This document shows positions 33,637-46,600 of a stretch of 64,000 nucleotides of DNA, piece by piece (the stretch's first letter is position 1; every line of letters begins with the position of its first letter). Where the stretch lies: NCBI RefSeq assembly GCF_037042905.1, contig NC_087262.1:10087501-10151500 (forward strand), given 5' to 3'. Source of the stretch: Lytechinus pictus (taxonomy: Eukaryota > Echinodermata > Echinoidea > Temnopleuroida > Toxopneustidae). The notes under the pieces are model-generated. The model ran no database searches, was not told the DNA's origin, and was given only the letters and a program-made list of their open reading frames with translations. The position numbers and the translations under genes are program-made.

Positions 33637-34225
33637 AGAAATGTATGTGACTCCCCAAAATATAATTGTATTGAGTCTTGTGGACCTTGGTCACAATTCA
33701 TAAGCTGTCCCTCGACTGTTCATGTGTAAGGCCCATGTTACCATCTAACAAGAGGGATACATGGTTACATATAATTTTTCTCTAATATATACTCATGATA
33801 CAGAGTAACTACTTAAATACTACAGTCCAATCAAAATCTGACACTAGAAAATTATAATCAAATGCTATTTCATTTATTTGATATAATCTCATATCATATA
33901 CAATATAAACAAAATAGAAATGTCATTCCCCAAAGCCCCATAGACAAAAATAAAGTATACAAGATCAAACATATACAAAAGTTACCTTTTTTTCTATATG
34001 CAATATATGAAGCATGCACATGTGCATGCAAGTGTTAAAAAAATACATTTCTATATGGACCAGCCATAAACTTGCCCAGTGTAATTTCGTTGAAAGTCTC
34101 AATTCAGAGGAATGTCACTATCGCCAAATTCTTTTCAATTTCTTCCCTTTCAATCTTAATTGAATTTGTCATAATTTGAAACAAAAAATTGAGAATGCAT
34201 TATTTGGCCTAGCCAAACAAACCAA
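33637..34225. other. Intergenic, nothing recognised
   Basis: AT-rich DNA without domain or clear repeat. Confidence 0.5.
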
Positions 34226-34494
34226 GACCCCGTCTTACAAAGAATTATAATTGATCCAATCAATCGTAACTCTATAAAAACCATCAGTGTCATGATTTTT
34301 TCTACAGGAAATTTGCAAAATGTCCTTTGTAAACAAAGGAGATCACACCAAATTGTCAAGAAATCAATGAATTTATGGATATACATTCATATCCAGATAA
34401 AAAAAAATAAACACACATTTTATATGTTGACTTTGCTGGCTTTCCATAGTTGCGATTTATTGGATCAATCGCAACTCTTTGGAAGACGGGGCCC
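34226..34494. mobile_element. MITE with GGCCCCGTCTT(A/C)CAAAGA ends
   Basis: The left end GACCCCGTCTTACAAAGA and the right end TCTTTGGAAGACGGGGCC are inverse. Further in, TTGATCCAATCAATCG and its inverse also pair. The same family is at 55342-55614. Confidence 0.85.
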
Positions 34495-34782
34495 AGACAG
34501 TATAAAAATAATAAAGTACAAAGTTGAACCTGACAGAGTTCTGCCCAATCAAATATAGGCCTACACATCGTTTGTTGTTGAGATAAAGCTCTAAAAGAAT
34601 CCTTGAACAAACTGATCAAGTGTTCGGAGGTTTGAATGGAACATGCCAAAATATTCAATACAGAAAATGAGCAATCACTCATTGACTGGCAAACTAAAGC
34701 AAAGCATTGACACATTATTAATAGCTATACTCTTTTCTTTTGATCTATGCTGATGAACAGAACAGACAGTCATTATCAAAAG

Positions 34783-35220
34783 CAGACCTGCCAACCTCTG
34801 GGAATGAAAAACTGTATTCTGTGATAAAAAAAACTGTATTTTTCCCCCAAAAAGTGTATTTCATAATAAAATGCTTGGCCCACTCGCTCATCGCGGCGCT
34901 CAAGCTGCATGAAAGCTAAAATGCGCACTGCTCTTGCAGATGAAAAAAAACAACATTAAAACATGTGTATATCTTCACCCTGGTTTTAACAAAATGATTG
35001 AAAAAAAAATAAGTTACCTGAAATTACATTGATCTAATAACCATATTTGTGTACGTTTTATGAAATAGAGACATATAGAGATGATTTTTCTCAATAAATT
35101 ACGATTTTGTAAAAAAAAAAAACGATTTTTTTTATTTTTTTTTTTACAAAAAACGTACTGCCGTATTTTGGTAACAAAAACGTACTAAATACGGCTAAAA
35201 CGTACTGGTTGGCAGGTCTG
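34783..35220. mobile_element. MITE with CAGACCTGCCAACC ends, second copy
   Basis: Ends CAGACCTGCCAACC / GGTTGGCAGGTCTG are exact inverses, flanked by CAAAAG on both sides. It is strongly similar to 21361-21755, including the AACGTACT repeats near the right end. Confidence 0.88.
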
Positions 35221-37422
35221 CAAAAGGCATATAAAATGTATCAAAGCAGCAGCAGCCTGCAGGCGAGACACAATCATTATCTCTCTTTACAATTCACAAA
35301 ATTATTGTGAACAAAATAACTGCTTAGCATATGCATACATCAAACAATTTCAGGTTTGTCTCAAATATTAAGAAAAATATATATATACATATGGATACAA
35401 TAGGAAATATTAAACATGATAGAATGTACAGAGCTTTCAAAAATAAAAACATTTTCTTTGCCCTGAAATTACTGGCGTGTAAAAATGACCTTTTACTGCA
35501 TGTTCATTACATTACATACCTTCTGAAACTAAGAAAGACATTCGATTACAAAAATAAATTGATCATTAATATGGAAGATCTATTTTATAAGTTCATCCTA
35601 AGAAAACATATAATGCATTTATTTGGTTGGTTTCACACAGGAAGTATAATATTCTTGATTTTATATGAATTATCTACATTCACATATGATATGCATGAGT
35701 GGTGGAGCGGAGGATTATCTTTTGTATTTCTTGGGGGGGTGCAACAATAGATGTCCCCCCCCCCATCCCATGAACAGAGGATAATCCTCTCCCCACCTGC
35801 CCATGCACAAACATGATATACACTCCGTACAGAAATGAGTTACATATTTGAATAAAAGTTTGAATTGAATAAAGCAGAAAAAATGCCACTCACTCCAGTG
35901 TAGAGCTATGCGGATCATTACTGGATTTTACATGTAGAACTGGGGAACGTTTCATCAACATTTGTTTGTCTTAAAAGTTGTCATGCCTAGGTCCCGTAAC
36001 ACAAAGGTTTAAAAGATTACCGGTAATCGTATGCTTGATTTTCACAATTGTACATTGTAGTCAATGCAATCAATCGTAAGATTGCTAAGATATGTGTTAT
36101 GGGCCCCCCCCACGCGCATTTTATAAAAAGGACTTGTCGGCTTTGGCAAAGTATCTTTTTTCTAACAGTAACCATATGCACGTAATCAGTGCTTCTCAAA
36201 CAATCAAATTCAAGAAAATTGTCAGATATGACAATATCAGAGCTGTCAACCTCTGTTGACCAAAAAACATACTGATCCATAATTAAAATCATATTTTGAA
36301 GGAAAAAACACATTTTGGTACAAAAATTGATAAATTACACATATGAAGCATGCCAATCAAATTTAACAAAAAACACATTTTGCAATAAATTTTTTTTTGT
36401 CACTTTTGATTATGAAAAAACATACTAAATATTAAAACATATTAGTTGAAAGCTTTGCAATATGTTTGACAGAGATGTTGATGAAACAAACTACGGTCAA
36501 TATTGAGGATATAACTCAGTGGGGACATTTCATGAAAAGGCGTGTCGGATGTTTCATCCAACAAATTCTATTTTATCTGACAATTACTATATTTCAGTAA
36601 CTTTCAGAAAATGTTGATGAAAGATTCTTCTGGACTAGTTGGATAATACATAAAAAAGATCATTAACGAAACAGTCCCTACTAGATAGCTTTGGCACCTC
36701 ACCCAAGAGAATCCTGCTTGGTGGTTAGGCAGGATTTGAGTGCATTTCAACATGAAACCACTGGTTCTTAAGGCAGCATTTCTAATTATTTCTCAAATTC
36801 AACACTACATGTACCTTACATTCAGAAATAAATATTCAGCAACTCCCCAATCACTTGAAAACCACAAGACATAATTTGTACACATCCTGCTCCAAAAGTT
36901 TTAAATGACATACCATTGTAAAAAATAAAAGTGTACTCCCGGCTGAAAAAAAATTGAACAGATAAGTAAAGTCAGACTAACAAAACACTGAAAATTAAGG
37001 TATGATATTTTTTTAGTTTTGTATTATTTCAGTGAAAATAGTTTTATGCATGTCTTCATAACAATGCAATGAGCAAGCTGAAGATGTAAATTCCCCCATT
37101 ACTGTTTTGCATTTCATCATATGAAATAATATTTATTTAAATTTTGTTCTCCAAGAATGAAAAAAAAAAATGATTTACTATTCGATTTATACTCCCACAT
37201 GCCTTGTACAAAGACTGACACATTCTAGTAGGTAACAAGTTGATTAATAATAATAAGCACACTACATAGGCTTTTGCATAAGGCTACCCGAAGGTTGAGA
37301 ATGAGAAAGTATGCTTCTCACCAGCTTGTGTAGACGAATTTGTGAAAGACTCGCATTCTGTTTTCATAAAAGCCAACTTGTTCCAAGGATTTCATTCTCC
37401 TTGAGTGAGTTTGATCCATATT
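35221..37422. other. Intergenic DNA downstream of the RhoGAP gene
   Basis: A 139-codon plus-strand frame at 35331-35750 is the longest here, but it has no recognisable domain, is very AT-rich, and is probably chance or an old element. A degenerate relative of the CAGACCTGCC MITE family may lie at 36240-36460. A TTTATT at 37132 (AATAAA on the minus strand) could end the RhoGAP transcript about 475 bases after its stop. Confidence 0.4.
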
Positions 37423-37693
37423 CAGCTATGAAAGCACCGAGTTGTTTCAGAAGTTGCTTGTTATGTTAGTCTTATTACTCTGGACTATACACATTGATGA
37501 CAGTGTTGAGTTGCTTTAGAATTTGCTTGTTATGTTCATCTTATTACTCAGTGCGGTTGATGAAAGCGTTGAGTTGCTTTAGAAGTTGCTTGTTTTGTTT
37601 AACTTATCACTGTGGTCCATATTCATCAATGAAAGCGTTGAGTTGTTTTAGAAGTTGCTTGTTGCGTTCATCCGTTGCTCTCCTAGCACTTTC
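37423..37693 (-). repeat. Four tandem copies of the last-exon coding end of the RhoGAP gene
   Basis: The segment GAGTTGYTTYAGAAGTTGCT (plus strand) occurs at 37439, 37508, 37571 and 37640, spaced 69, 63 and 69 bases. Only the 37640 copy is translated; its stop is at 37607. Read on the minus strand, the other copies still encode NK-Q-LLKQL-like peptides, and two of them end with a stop codon at the equivalent place. Confidence 0.88.
37607..37693 (-). CDS. ARHGAP24: RhoGAP gene last coding exon
   Basis: It follows AATCAG in phase 0 and encodes ESARRATDERNKQLLKQLNA then FIDEYGPQ and TGA. This is the end of the C-terminal coiled coil. Three further copies of its coding end follow in the 3' flank. 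Confidence 0.85.
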   Translation of the reverse strand, partial: ESARRATDERNKQLLKQLNAFIDEYGPQ

Positions 37694-40600
37694 CTGATTG
37701 AAAAAAGATAGAAGTTTAAAACAAAAATAGAATAGAAGTTTGAATTTCAATTGAAAAAAAATGATTATGAACATGCTGTGCTAGTACTTGTGTTACCCAG
37801 TCATTAAAAAAATAAACAATGGAAGAGTCAAGTTGGTCCTTATTGTCAAATCTTTAAAAAATGAAACATTGTATAATTCAAACAATAAAAGACAAAAGAA
37901 ATAGTGAGGGACATCATCATTTGCATGTCACTGAGTTGTGCATATCACTGTTTTGTGAAAAATAAGCGAAACATTAAAATGTCATAACTTTCTTATTTTA
38001 CATCCGATTTTGATGAAATATTCAGCATTATGCTAGTTTGATTTTTCTCCATTTATTCAAGTCAATAATATTCTGGGGAGGACTTTACCTTTAAATTTAA
38101 TATAACAATCTGGTCAGCAAATTTTCATCTTCTCTTTGTCTTGTGTTATTTAAATGTATCCTTTTAAATAATAAAACAAGACTAATTTCTTTGATAGAAA
38201 CCAAGCGAATGTCTATGTTAATTAATAACTCATAGTGATTTCTATTTAAGTGTGGAAGACTTTTTAGATCAAATATTTAACGAAAAAAAAAAAGTGATTT
38301 GTTTTAACTTACAGTCACACACTGTATACCACTTCACTTTACTTACTGCATTGTCGTATTGTATCTGCATGCCCTCACACTTCATTTTCCATTTCCTTAG
38401 CTTCTGATCGTAATCTTCCTTCTGCTTACTTAGTTCCTGTTTTAGCGCCCTCACTTGTTCCTGCCGAGAGACACAAGTCAGTCAGAGATAAAGGATGTTA
38501 TTTTTTATGGAGCTTTGACCTTTTTATTAGTATTCAAATATTGTGTGTGAAATTACACGCAGAGGAATGAAGGAATATAACTTAAAATCTAAACCCTTTT
38601 CAATTTGATGACATTCTAAATGAAGGAACAAATTTGCAATATAATTTGTTTTTAAAATGAAATTCTTACATACTCATTCCATTTTATCAATGCATATGAA
38701 ACGATTATCAGCAAATATTTCAATACAATCACACTACATTATATAATTCATGGATGATGGGATGGCTTTAAGAAAGCAAATGGTTTTCTTTGTAAAGGGA
38801 TCGATACTAGGTGTCTGTAAACAACTGTCAAAAATGCAAATGGAAATGCCTAAAATTACTCTTATGATTTATATAAAACCTAAAGAAACATTCCCAAATG
38901 TGCTCGATGGAAGATCAAGGGGGGGGGGGGTCGGATTTTAATCATTTTAATCATTTTAATATTTTATCCTCTTCATGTACACCTATGTCTAGAGTTGCCA
39001 ATTTGTGCTTCACTGATCACAAGTTTATGAAAAAGACCAACAACTTTTTTTTATCTTTAATGATAATAATAAATATAATTATCTCCATTTTCAATTACCT
39101 ATTACTCCCATTCATAATTCTATGATTTTTTCTTTCTTGACCTTCCATGTTTTCCTTTTTTCTTCTCCTTTTTAAAATGTTCTTTATTCCATTCCTCATC
39201 ACTGTCTACCTCTCCCTTGGTCGTGTTTGCTTTTTCTTAATTTTTCATTCTTTTATTCTTTGTTACCAGCATTTTTTCCCTCCTTTTTCTATAATTCTTT
39301 TATTCAATATAACTAACATTCAGATCTATTTCCCCTTTAAACCAGACAGATAATATTTTTTCTTGCAAACAACAAGAGATAGTCGGCAGGAAAGAGAAAC
39401 CGTAGAGGATATTCAAACCAAATGTCTAAATACATGATTCACGGCCCTGACTCATACAACACAGCCTCTCAATACACCACAAACCCTCAGCTTCAAGTTC
39501 GATCAACTAATGAGACAGGAGTCGTCTGAACAGAGGAACCGACCAGGGGCCCCCCTTTCACAGAATCGCCATTATAGTCTTGCTTCACGGAAATCCCCCC
39601 AAAATGTGTTCTAATCCAATATATTTCTATGTGCTGTCAATGAAGTTCGCCTTCTTTTAGATTAGAGAAACAGTTTTTTAACCCCCCCCCCAAAAAAAAA
39701 AAAAAGACATTGTTCTATTAAAATTACTTTCAGCATAAATAGTAACAATTCAGAGAAAGGGAAAATTAAATAAACACAATTTTCTTCTTAAAAGGTCAAA
39801 AGGTGATCTTTCAGAAGTCCAGGAAATGATCGTTGTTTGTGCTCAACCTAAGAGTAACTTGAAACAAATGTTACCAACTCCACAGAATATGACTAGTCAA
39901 TAAAGGCTATATGAAATCCTTGAGAGAGATACATGTAGCAAGAAAGAGAGATTTGTGTATCATCAATAATAATACAGACACATACTGTCAATGTTATTAG
40001 ATATTAAAAGTATATTAATACCACTACATGTATTTCTGGTTCGCACAGATGATCTGATATAGGCGGACAGGCTTGACCTAGTTGTTTCATTGGGCAGTCT
40101 AGATTTAGAGAGGGTTCGTGGGATTAAGCTTCCTCCATACATCCTTCTGGTTTCCTTATTGAATATTGTGGACATAATGGACTTTATAGACCAATATATA
40201 CCCAAGCCAAGCTCGTCTGACAAGACCAAAAGGTCTTGCTTGGTGTATAAGCCCACTTGATCTTAAAGTTCATTCAATTCAATTCAAGGTTTATTAAAAA
40301 CATGAGTCGCAGCCAAATGGCTGAATTGGTCATGTATACAAAGTAAAAACAATTAAAAGACTCATTACATATTTCAAACATTAAAAAGCAGTACACCTTT
40401 GTACAAACTGACATGAGAAATATGTGTATAGGCAAGAATACTTAGGCAATGAAAATTTACATACATGTATATAAGATAATGAGGAAAGGTGAATTAAGAA
40501 TAATAAAAACAAAATAAGTAAGCTGTAAAAGATCAATAAAAATATATGTATATTAAATAAAAGAGTTGATTTCCTCATTCATGAAAAAACTTGATATTGC

Positions 40601-43600
40601 AAGTAGGCTGGTATTTCTTTCATGTTCATGTCTAAAACCAGTTGGTATACATCTACCAGTCACGTTTAAAAGTCTAATAGGTCCTGCCTCGGCAGTAATA
40701 AGCCAGGACCTGGGCTACTTTTACTTCATTTGTTAATTGTGTTTGTAAACTACTATGTAATTGTTTTATTTTATATGTCATCTGATCCTTTATGAATATT
40801 GAAATAAAGTGATACACATTCATATGAACCATGTTGTCTTAATATACTCAGTTTATCTTACCCCATTTAGTCTAATTCACTTAGGCAATCTTTTTGTTTA
40901 ACTAGGGCTGACAATAAAATGGGAATCATACTAAATAATGATTCATTAACTCTTTGCATGCTGAATTAATTTTTGGAGGATAATAATGACAACTGTTTTC
41001 ATTTTATTTTCTTTAATTCAAGATATCCATATTGCACCAAATATACTTATTATTATTATATAGATGTCATCCAAGAACTACTGCCTTTTATTAGCTTATC
41101 TAATTTGAAGATAGGGGAGAAAACTAATTATAACAATTGTTGAATTTAATTGTATGAATGTGCAAAACAGCGCGCAAAGGGTTAAACAAAGTAATAATCG
41201 TCAGCCCAAGCAGTCATTAGACCATCTAAAAAATGGCCCAGATAAAGAAATGCCACCCTTAAAGGAGACCTATACCCTTTTTACACAGGATTTTCTTAGC
41301 CCCGGACTATCGCTAACCCCGTACTATTTTTTTTCCTTTTCACACATGCCAAATTGTTATTGCTAACCCCGGATAATGAATGCTTGCTTTTCACACACGA
41401 AACTTGCTAACCCCGGACTAGTGGTAGCTCATCATTCACTCGTACCCTTTTTACGCACGCTAAAATTGTCTTAACCCCGTACTATAGGTGGGGCTAAATT
41501 GCCATTTAGCCCCACCTATAGTACGGGGTTAAGCTTAGCCCACTTTCGTTTTACACTAGCTATCTTAACCCCGTACTATCGCTCTTAGCACCGCAATTGC
41601 TGGGATAACCCTGCTTTTTTGCAGGGCCAAATAATCCCGTACTAAAGGTGGGGTTAGCCCACTTTGCAAAAATGCTGTGTAAAAAGAAAGTGGGCTAAGC
41701 TTAACCCCGTACTATAGGTGGGGCTAAATGGCAATTTAGCCCCACCTATAGTACGGGGTTAAGGAAATTTTAGCGTGTGTAAAAAGGGTACAAGTGGTTG
41801 TAGTCACAGCACACTGCTTGATTAAAGCTTGATTGATCTGACCGCATCAGCAGTGAGAACTGATCATAGAAAACAATCTTTTCATTTGCCCCATGGTCTA
41901 ATTAAAGGAGACCAAAACCCAATGAGAAAATAAATTTTACTGGAAATGAAATGGGAGCTGCGATTTAAAACAAGTTTAATCGAATTAAGCTATAAAATAA
42001 GAGAGCTACAATGTATGTACATGTACGGGAGTTTGAAAAGTCTTTCAACACTTTCTATAGGGATCCTCAAATTGGCAAAAAATTTCAAATGGCTGCTTTT
42101 GTGGACAACTCTCCATTTGTTTTGTACACAAACTTTAAGATTTTCCCATTTAGTTTTCATACTTTTGATGATCTCCTTCTGACCATGGCATATGTGGTGT
42201 GAGTTACATATTTTTTTATATGACACCTTGATAGGTCCTTGTCATTTGATTGGCTGTTTGATATCGATCATATAGCCCATTTTACAATGATGTCATCAAC
42301 CGTGCAATTTTGGATCCATAAGATTTTGTCCATTGCACGCGCACAACGGGACTGCAGGCACCACAGGTAAAACCACTAGTGTTTGAAGCGTGCATGTTAT
42401 ATGTATACAAAATAATCAACAGACGGAGCTCGCACTGCATGAGCATATTTTGCATCGGAATTCATAAATTTCATATGAAAAGGATCTATATTTACGTGTC
42501 ATATAAACCAAATAATGAATGTTCATTTCATTCATGCAATGGACAGAATACTTCTTTCGGTGAAAGCTGAAATGATTGATCTATTGCACTCATAAACATG
42601 AATTCACTATTTGTATACCATGACATATGTAGTGCTCAGCAGGAGGCAAGATGTGATTTGAAAGGTGATGGAAAACAAAATGGAATATATAAATCAAATT
42701 TAGAGCTGGTCTGAAATATCAGCGATTTTCATGTGTGTTAGCCAATTACAGGATCCCATAGTAATTCGAAAATTCAAATTCAATTCAGTTTGATAAAAAA
42801 AAAACCCATCAAAAAGTCTGAATACTAATGTGATTTCACAATGGAATGGCAGACTGTTAGTATGATCCTCTCTTTTTCGTCTTTCCTCTCAGATTGATTC
42901 TCTCCTTGGGTTTTGGTTTCCTTCAAACTTCTGGATCCGATTATCCCTGTATAAACTTATCTTAAGAATCACAGAATTCTAGAGTGAACTGTGGCCAGTA
43001 CACGATTCAATACTTAAGTCAGAAAAATTAGTCTTTTCTTAATTTTGCTCGGACATGGCAAAGTCGGTATTCAAATTCTTGATTTTGGTCAAGTCTTTTA
43101 CCCTAAATTTGAGTTGCTTCACAAGGACATTTACATGAAAGTAAAATAATTCAGAACTCACATTGGAAGCTAAAGGATTTTGTACGCAGTCATCCTGAGC
43201 TGCGCAGAATAACACAGTAGTAGGTTTGGTGCAATCTGCTAGTAGCGCATTATTTTGCAACAATGCTTCTCAGCAAGGATATTAGCTTGAATTTGGACTT
43301 ATTAATGTTATTAATAGAAGTAAAAAATTATTAATCTTTTTGAAAAGCAACAGACTTTGCTTCAATCAAAGTATTGAATTGAATACCGGCCCTAGTAGGT
43401 GATTCATAAAGCTGTTCATAAGTTATGAGTGACTTTTAATACCAACAACTAGTGATCCTTATACGAACATCTTTATGGAACACCCTCCCGGTCAAGAAGT
43501 TCTTCAACTTGGACATACCTGTAAATGTGAGTATGAAAGAGTTAGGTCTCCAATGTGAGCTAGATCACTTTCTGGTGTGCCCTGCATTAAGTCTATCCCC

Positions 43601-46600
43601 AGACCACTTCTCTCCTTGCGGGGTGACGCCGTCTCCGGCTCCCGGTGACTGTTCGTCGAGTCGCAAGGCGGCATTTGCAACTGGCAGGCAGGGTTGATCA
43701 TAACCAAGGACTCACTGTTCGTTTTAATGCTGGCAGTTGATGCAACCGATGCCGTGTCCTGGAACTCTGAATATGGTACATGGTGGGAATCCTGTTCAGA
43801 AGTTCCGAGCGAGGAGATGCTCGCAGTGTCCGAACCAGATATACTGTCCCTATAAACAAGGCCGTCATCTACACTATAGCTACGCTTTGAGAATGCAGAG
43901 TTCCCGTAGTGTTCCATGTCAAACTCCTCTTCGGGATTTAAATCAATGAGAAGCGAGTCCGAAGCCATTGTCTGGACTCGAGGAGTTCGCCCCTGGCGAT
44001 CCTGGAGCTCTTTAATCAAGTCAAAGCTTCCTGATGGCATCTGGCTGTGCGCTTTATGGCGAGGCGGGGGCACGGGTGCATTGGGGAGATCGTCATACGA
44101 TTTGGAGCCATTGCTGAAGCTGATGCGGTCATTCGACGGGAACATGGTATCGTACTCGGCTACAAGCAGGTGGATGAACTTCTGGCTCATTGACGTGGCC
44201 TCCATCATGGCCGTAGGGTCCTCGTTATTCGCTCGGAACATGTTCGGTCCAAAGACGGTCGAGAGGTTGAGCACGCCCATCCGATTGTACTTCTCATACT
44301 TCTGGACGTCGTGCAGGAAACAACACATGTATTTCATCAGGTTGTAGTTGCATCTCGGAAGCAGCGCAAGCTCGCGGATGAGTTCCCCCTTCCCATCATC
44401 CTCCCGCTCCTCGTAGAGTTTGATGGCCTCGTAGAAGTGTTCGTAGTGCTGCCAAGGTATGACGGGCTCAGGGAGGGAACGTAGGTAAAGTTTGAGAAGG
44501 GATGCGACGGTATGAACATCCGATTTCAACGCTTCAAAGTCAGGTTTGACACCAACATCATATAGATCCTGAAGCTCTTTAACTTTGTTGGTCCTTCCTG
44601 GCAGTCTAATAGAAATAAAAGAAATAATTTTGAGGAAAATGGTTATTACAATGTGAAACATGTGATACTGATATATCGACATTAGCATAATGAGCCATAA
44701 AATGTTGAGACAACAGAACATGGTGGAAACATTCTAAAATTTGAAAGCGAGAAAGGCAAACATGCAAAAATCTTGACTTTTTAAAATGAAAATCATCACA
44801 ATGAAATCATTGTGATATCATGAGTTTACTTGCAAGAACAACTTCACTTTACACAATTTTTGTGATAAGTAATTGTGTAGAAATGAATATAAACTGCGGA
44901 AATTGCGAAATTGAATTTAGGAAACTGGTCGAAAATCTCTGGCATGTCTTTTACTACGAATCCCGCTACAAACGGGTGTGAGTGGTCACAAATAAAAAGA
45001 TCTGAAAAAAGCTAATAGAAAGAGCTCCCATACTTTTTGTACAGAGGAAAGCCAAATATAAGCTGAAATTCAGCTGAAAATCAAAACCAAAAAATCTGAT
45101 ATCTCACACCCCTGGCTACAAATGACCTGTACATCTTTTCGTAGCAGCTTTCTTGCATTCTCCATTTTATTGCTTATGGATGATGACATGTGAGGATTTG
45201 TATAAAAAGGCTGTTTGTAGGATTCCGGCGGATGACTGACGGCAACCTTAGCGAGTATATTATGTACCTAAACTGCCCCCTACGCCCCTCTTAAAACCAA
45301 TCCTTTGTCCCCCCCCTATCACTAGCGTACCTACGGGGGGGGGGGGGGGGGGGCAGAGGGGGCAGACTGCCCCCCTGACGAGTCACAACCCATGCAAGAG
45401 ACATATCCCTGCCCACCCCCCTGACGAGTCTTGAAGACCCTTTTTTTTTTTTTTTTGCTTGTCAAATTATTTTCTGGTACGAAATCCTTTATTTGTGGTT
45501 GAAGACCTTTTTTTTTTTGCTTGTCAAATATTTTGGCGGATGAATTTTGAATTTGCCCCCCCCCCCCTGTGGAAAATCCAAGGTACGCCACTGCCCCCTA
45601 TCCAAGTTAATACCCATCCCTAGAAATATAACTCTACAGCAGCATATCATAGAGAATCTGGTAGAATATGAAATAGGCATTAGAAGATGAAAAACAGCCT
45701 ACTCAAATTGTAAACACAAAACCCCCTTAAACCTTTGGTGAACACTTCCCTCAGACATACTTGTGCAGATATTGAAGCCAATACAAACCAGCAGCATTTT
45801 TAATATACATGTAGCACTCCCTCTAGTCTTCAACTACTCAAATCTGGCCAGCTTCGTTACCCATAATGCAACATTCTAACCAGTGTAGTTTTGTAATATA
45901 GACCCACTTTAAATAATGATTACACACTACACTATTCACTACATTCATACCAAAATAATTATGTTATCAAGTGGGAAAACAAGTACCTCTCAAAATATTC
46001 CAGTTTCTCTATACAAATAAAAACAATTATACACTGTATAGGTTAATTTATTGCCACTATAATTAATAGTTCTCACAAAAGCTATTTCTAACACCGAATC
46101 AATGAGAGACCCTACACATTGTTGGTCAGTTCGCCCTCCCTTAAGGGCCGTCTGCACCAGCCCGAGTTTTCAAATTAGCGCGCTATTTCTGATCCGGCAA
46201 ATTATCCCGATCTGAACAATCTCGAGATTGTAATGGAGACGCATTTATCGCGCTAGTTCGCTGGATTAATCTCGAGATTGCAATCCCTAGTCAACTTGGT
46301 ATTATTTGCAAAATAGCGCGCTATTTTATGAATTATCCCGCTAATTCGCAGGTGCAGATGCACTCGGGATTATTTATGCACGGGGTCAGACAATAATGTA
46401 TCGATGCCTTGCTCGAGCAGGAATCGCTCTTCTTGCGATGGTGGAGATGGGGTTTCTTGAATCTCGAGATTAATCGCGAAGAGGGCCGATTGGGCTAAAA
46501 TCTTGAGATTGAGCAAACTCAGGCTGGTGCAGCACCACCTAATGAGATACCCCCACACATTATTGGTCAGTTTGCCCTCCCTTAATGTGAATAAATGGAT

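Noticed and set aside
35331..35750. 139-codon plus-strand frame in intergenic DNA
   Set aside because: Very AT-rich, no recognisable domain, no neighbouring exon; could not be supported as a gene.
37494..37697. Plus-strand frame with repeated ALSCFRSCL
   Set aside because: Antisense of the duplicated last RhoGAP exon end.
43916..44347. 143-codon plus-strand frame
   Set aside because: Antisense shadow of the RhoGAP main exon.
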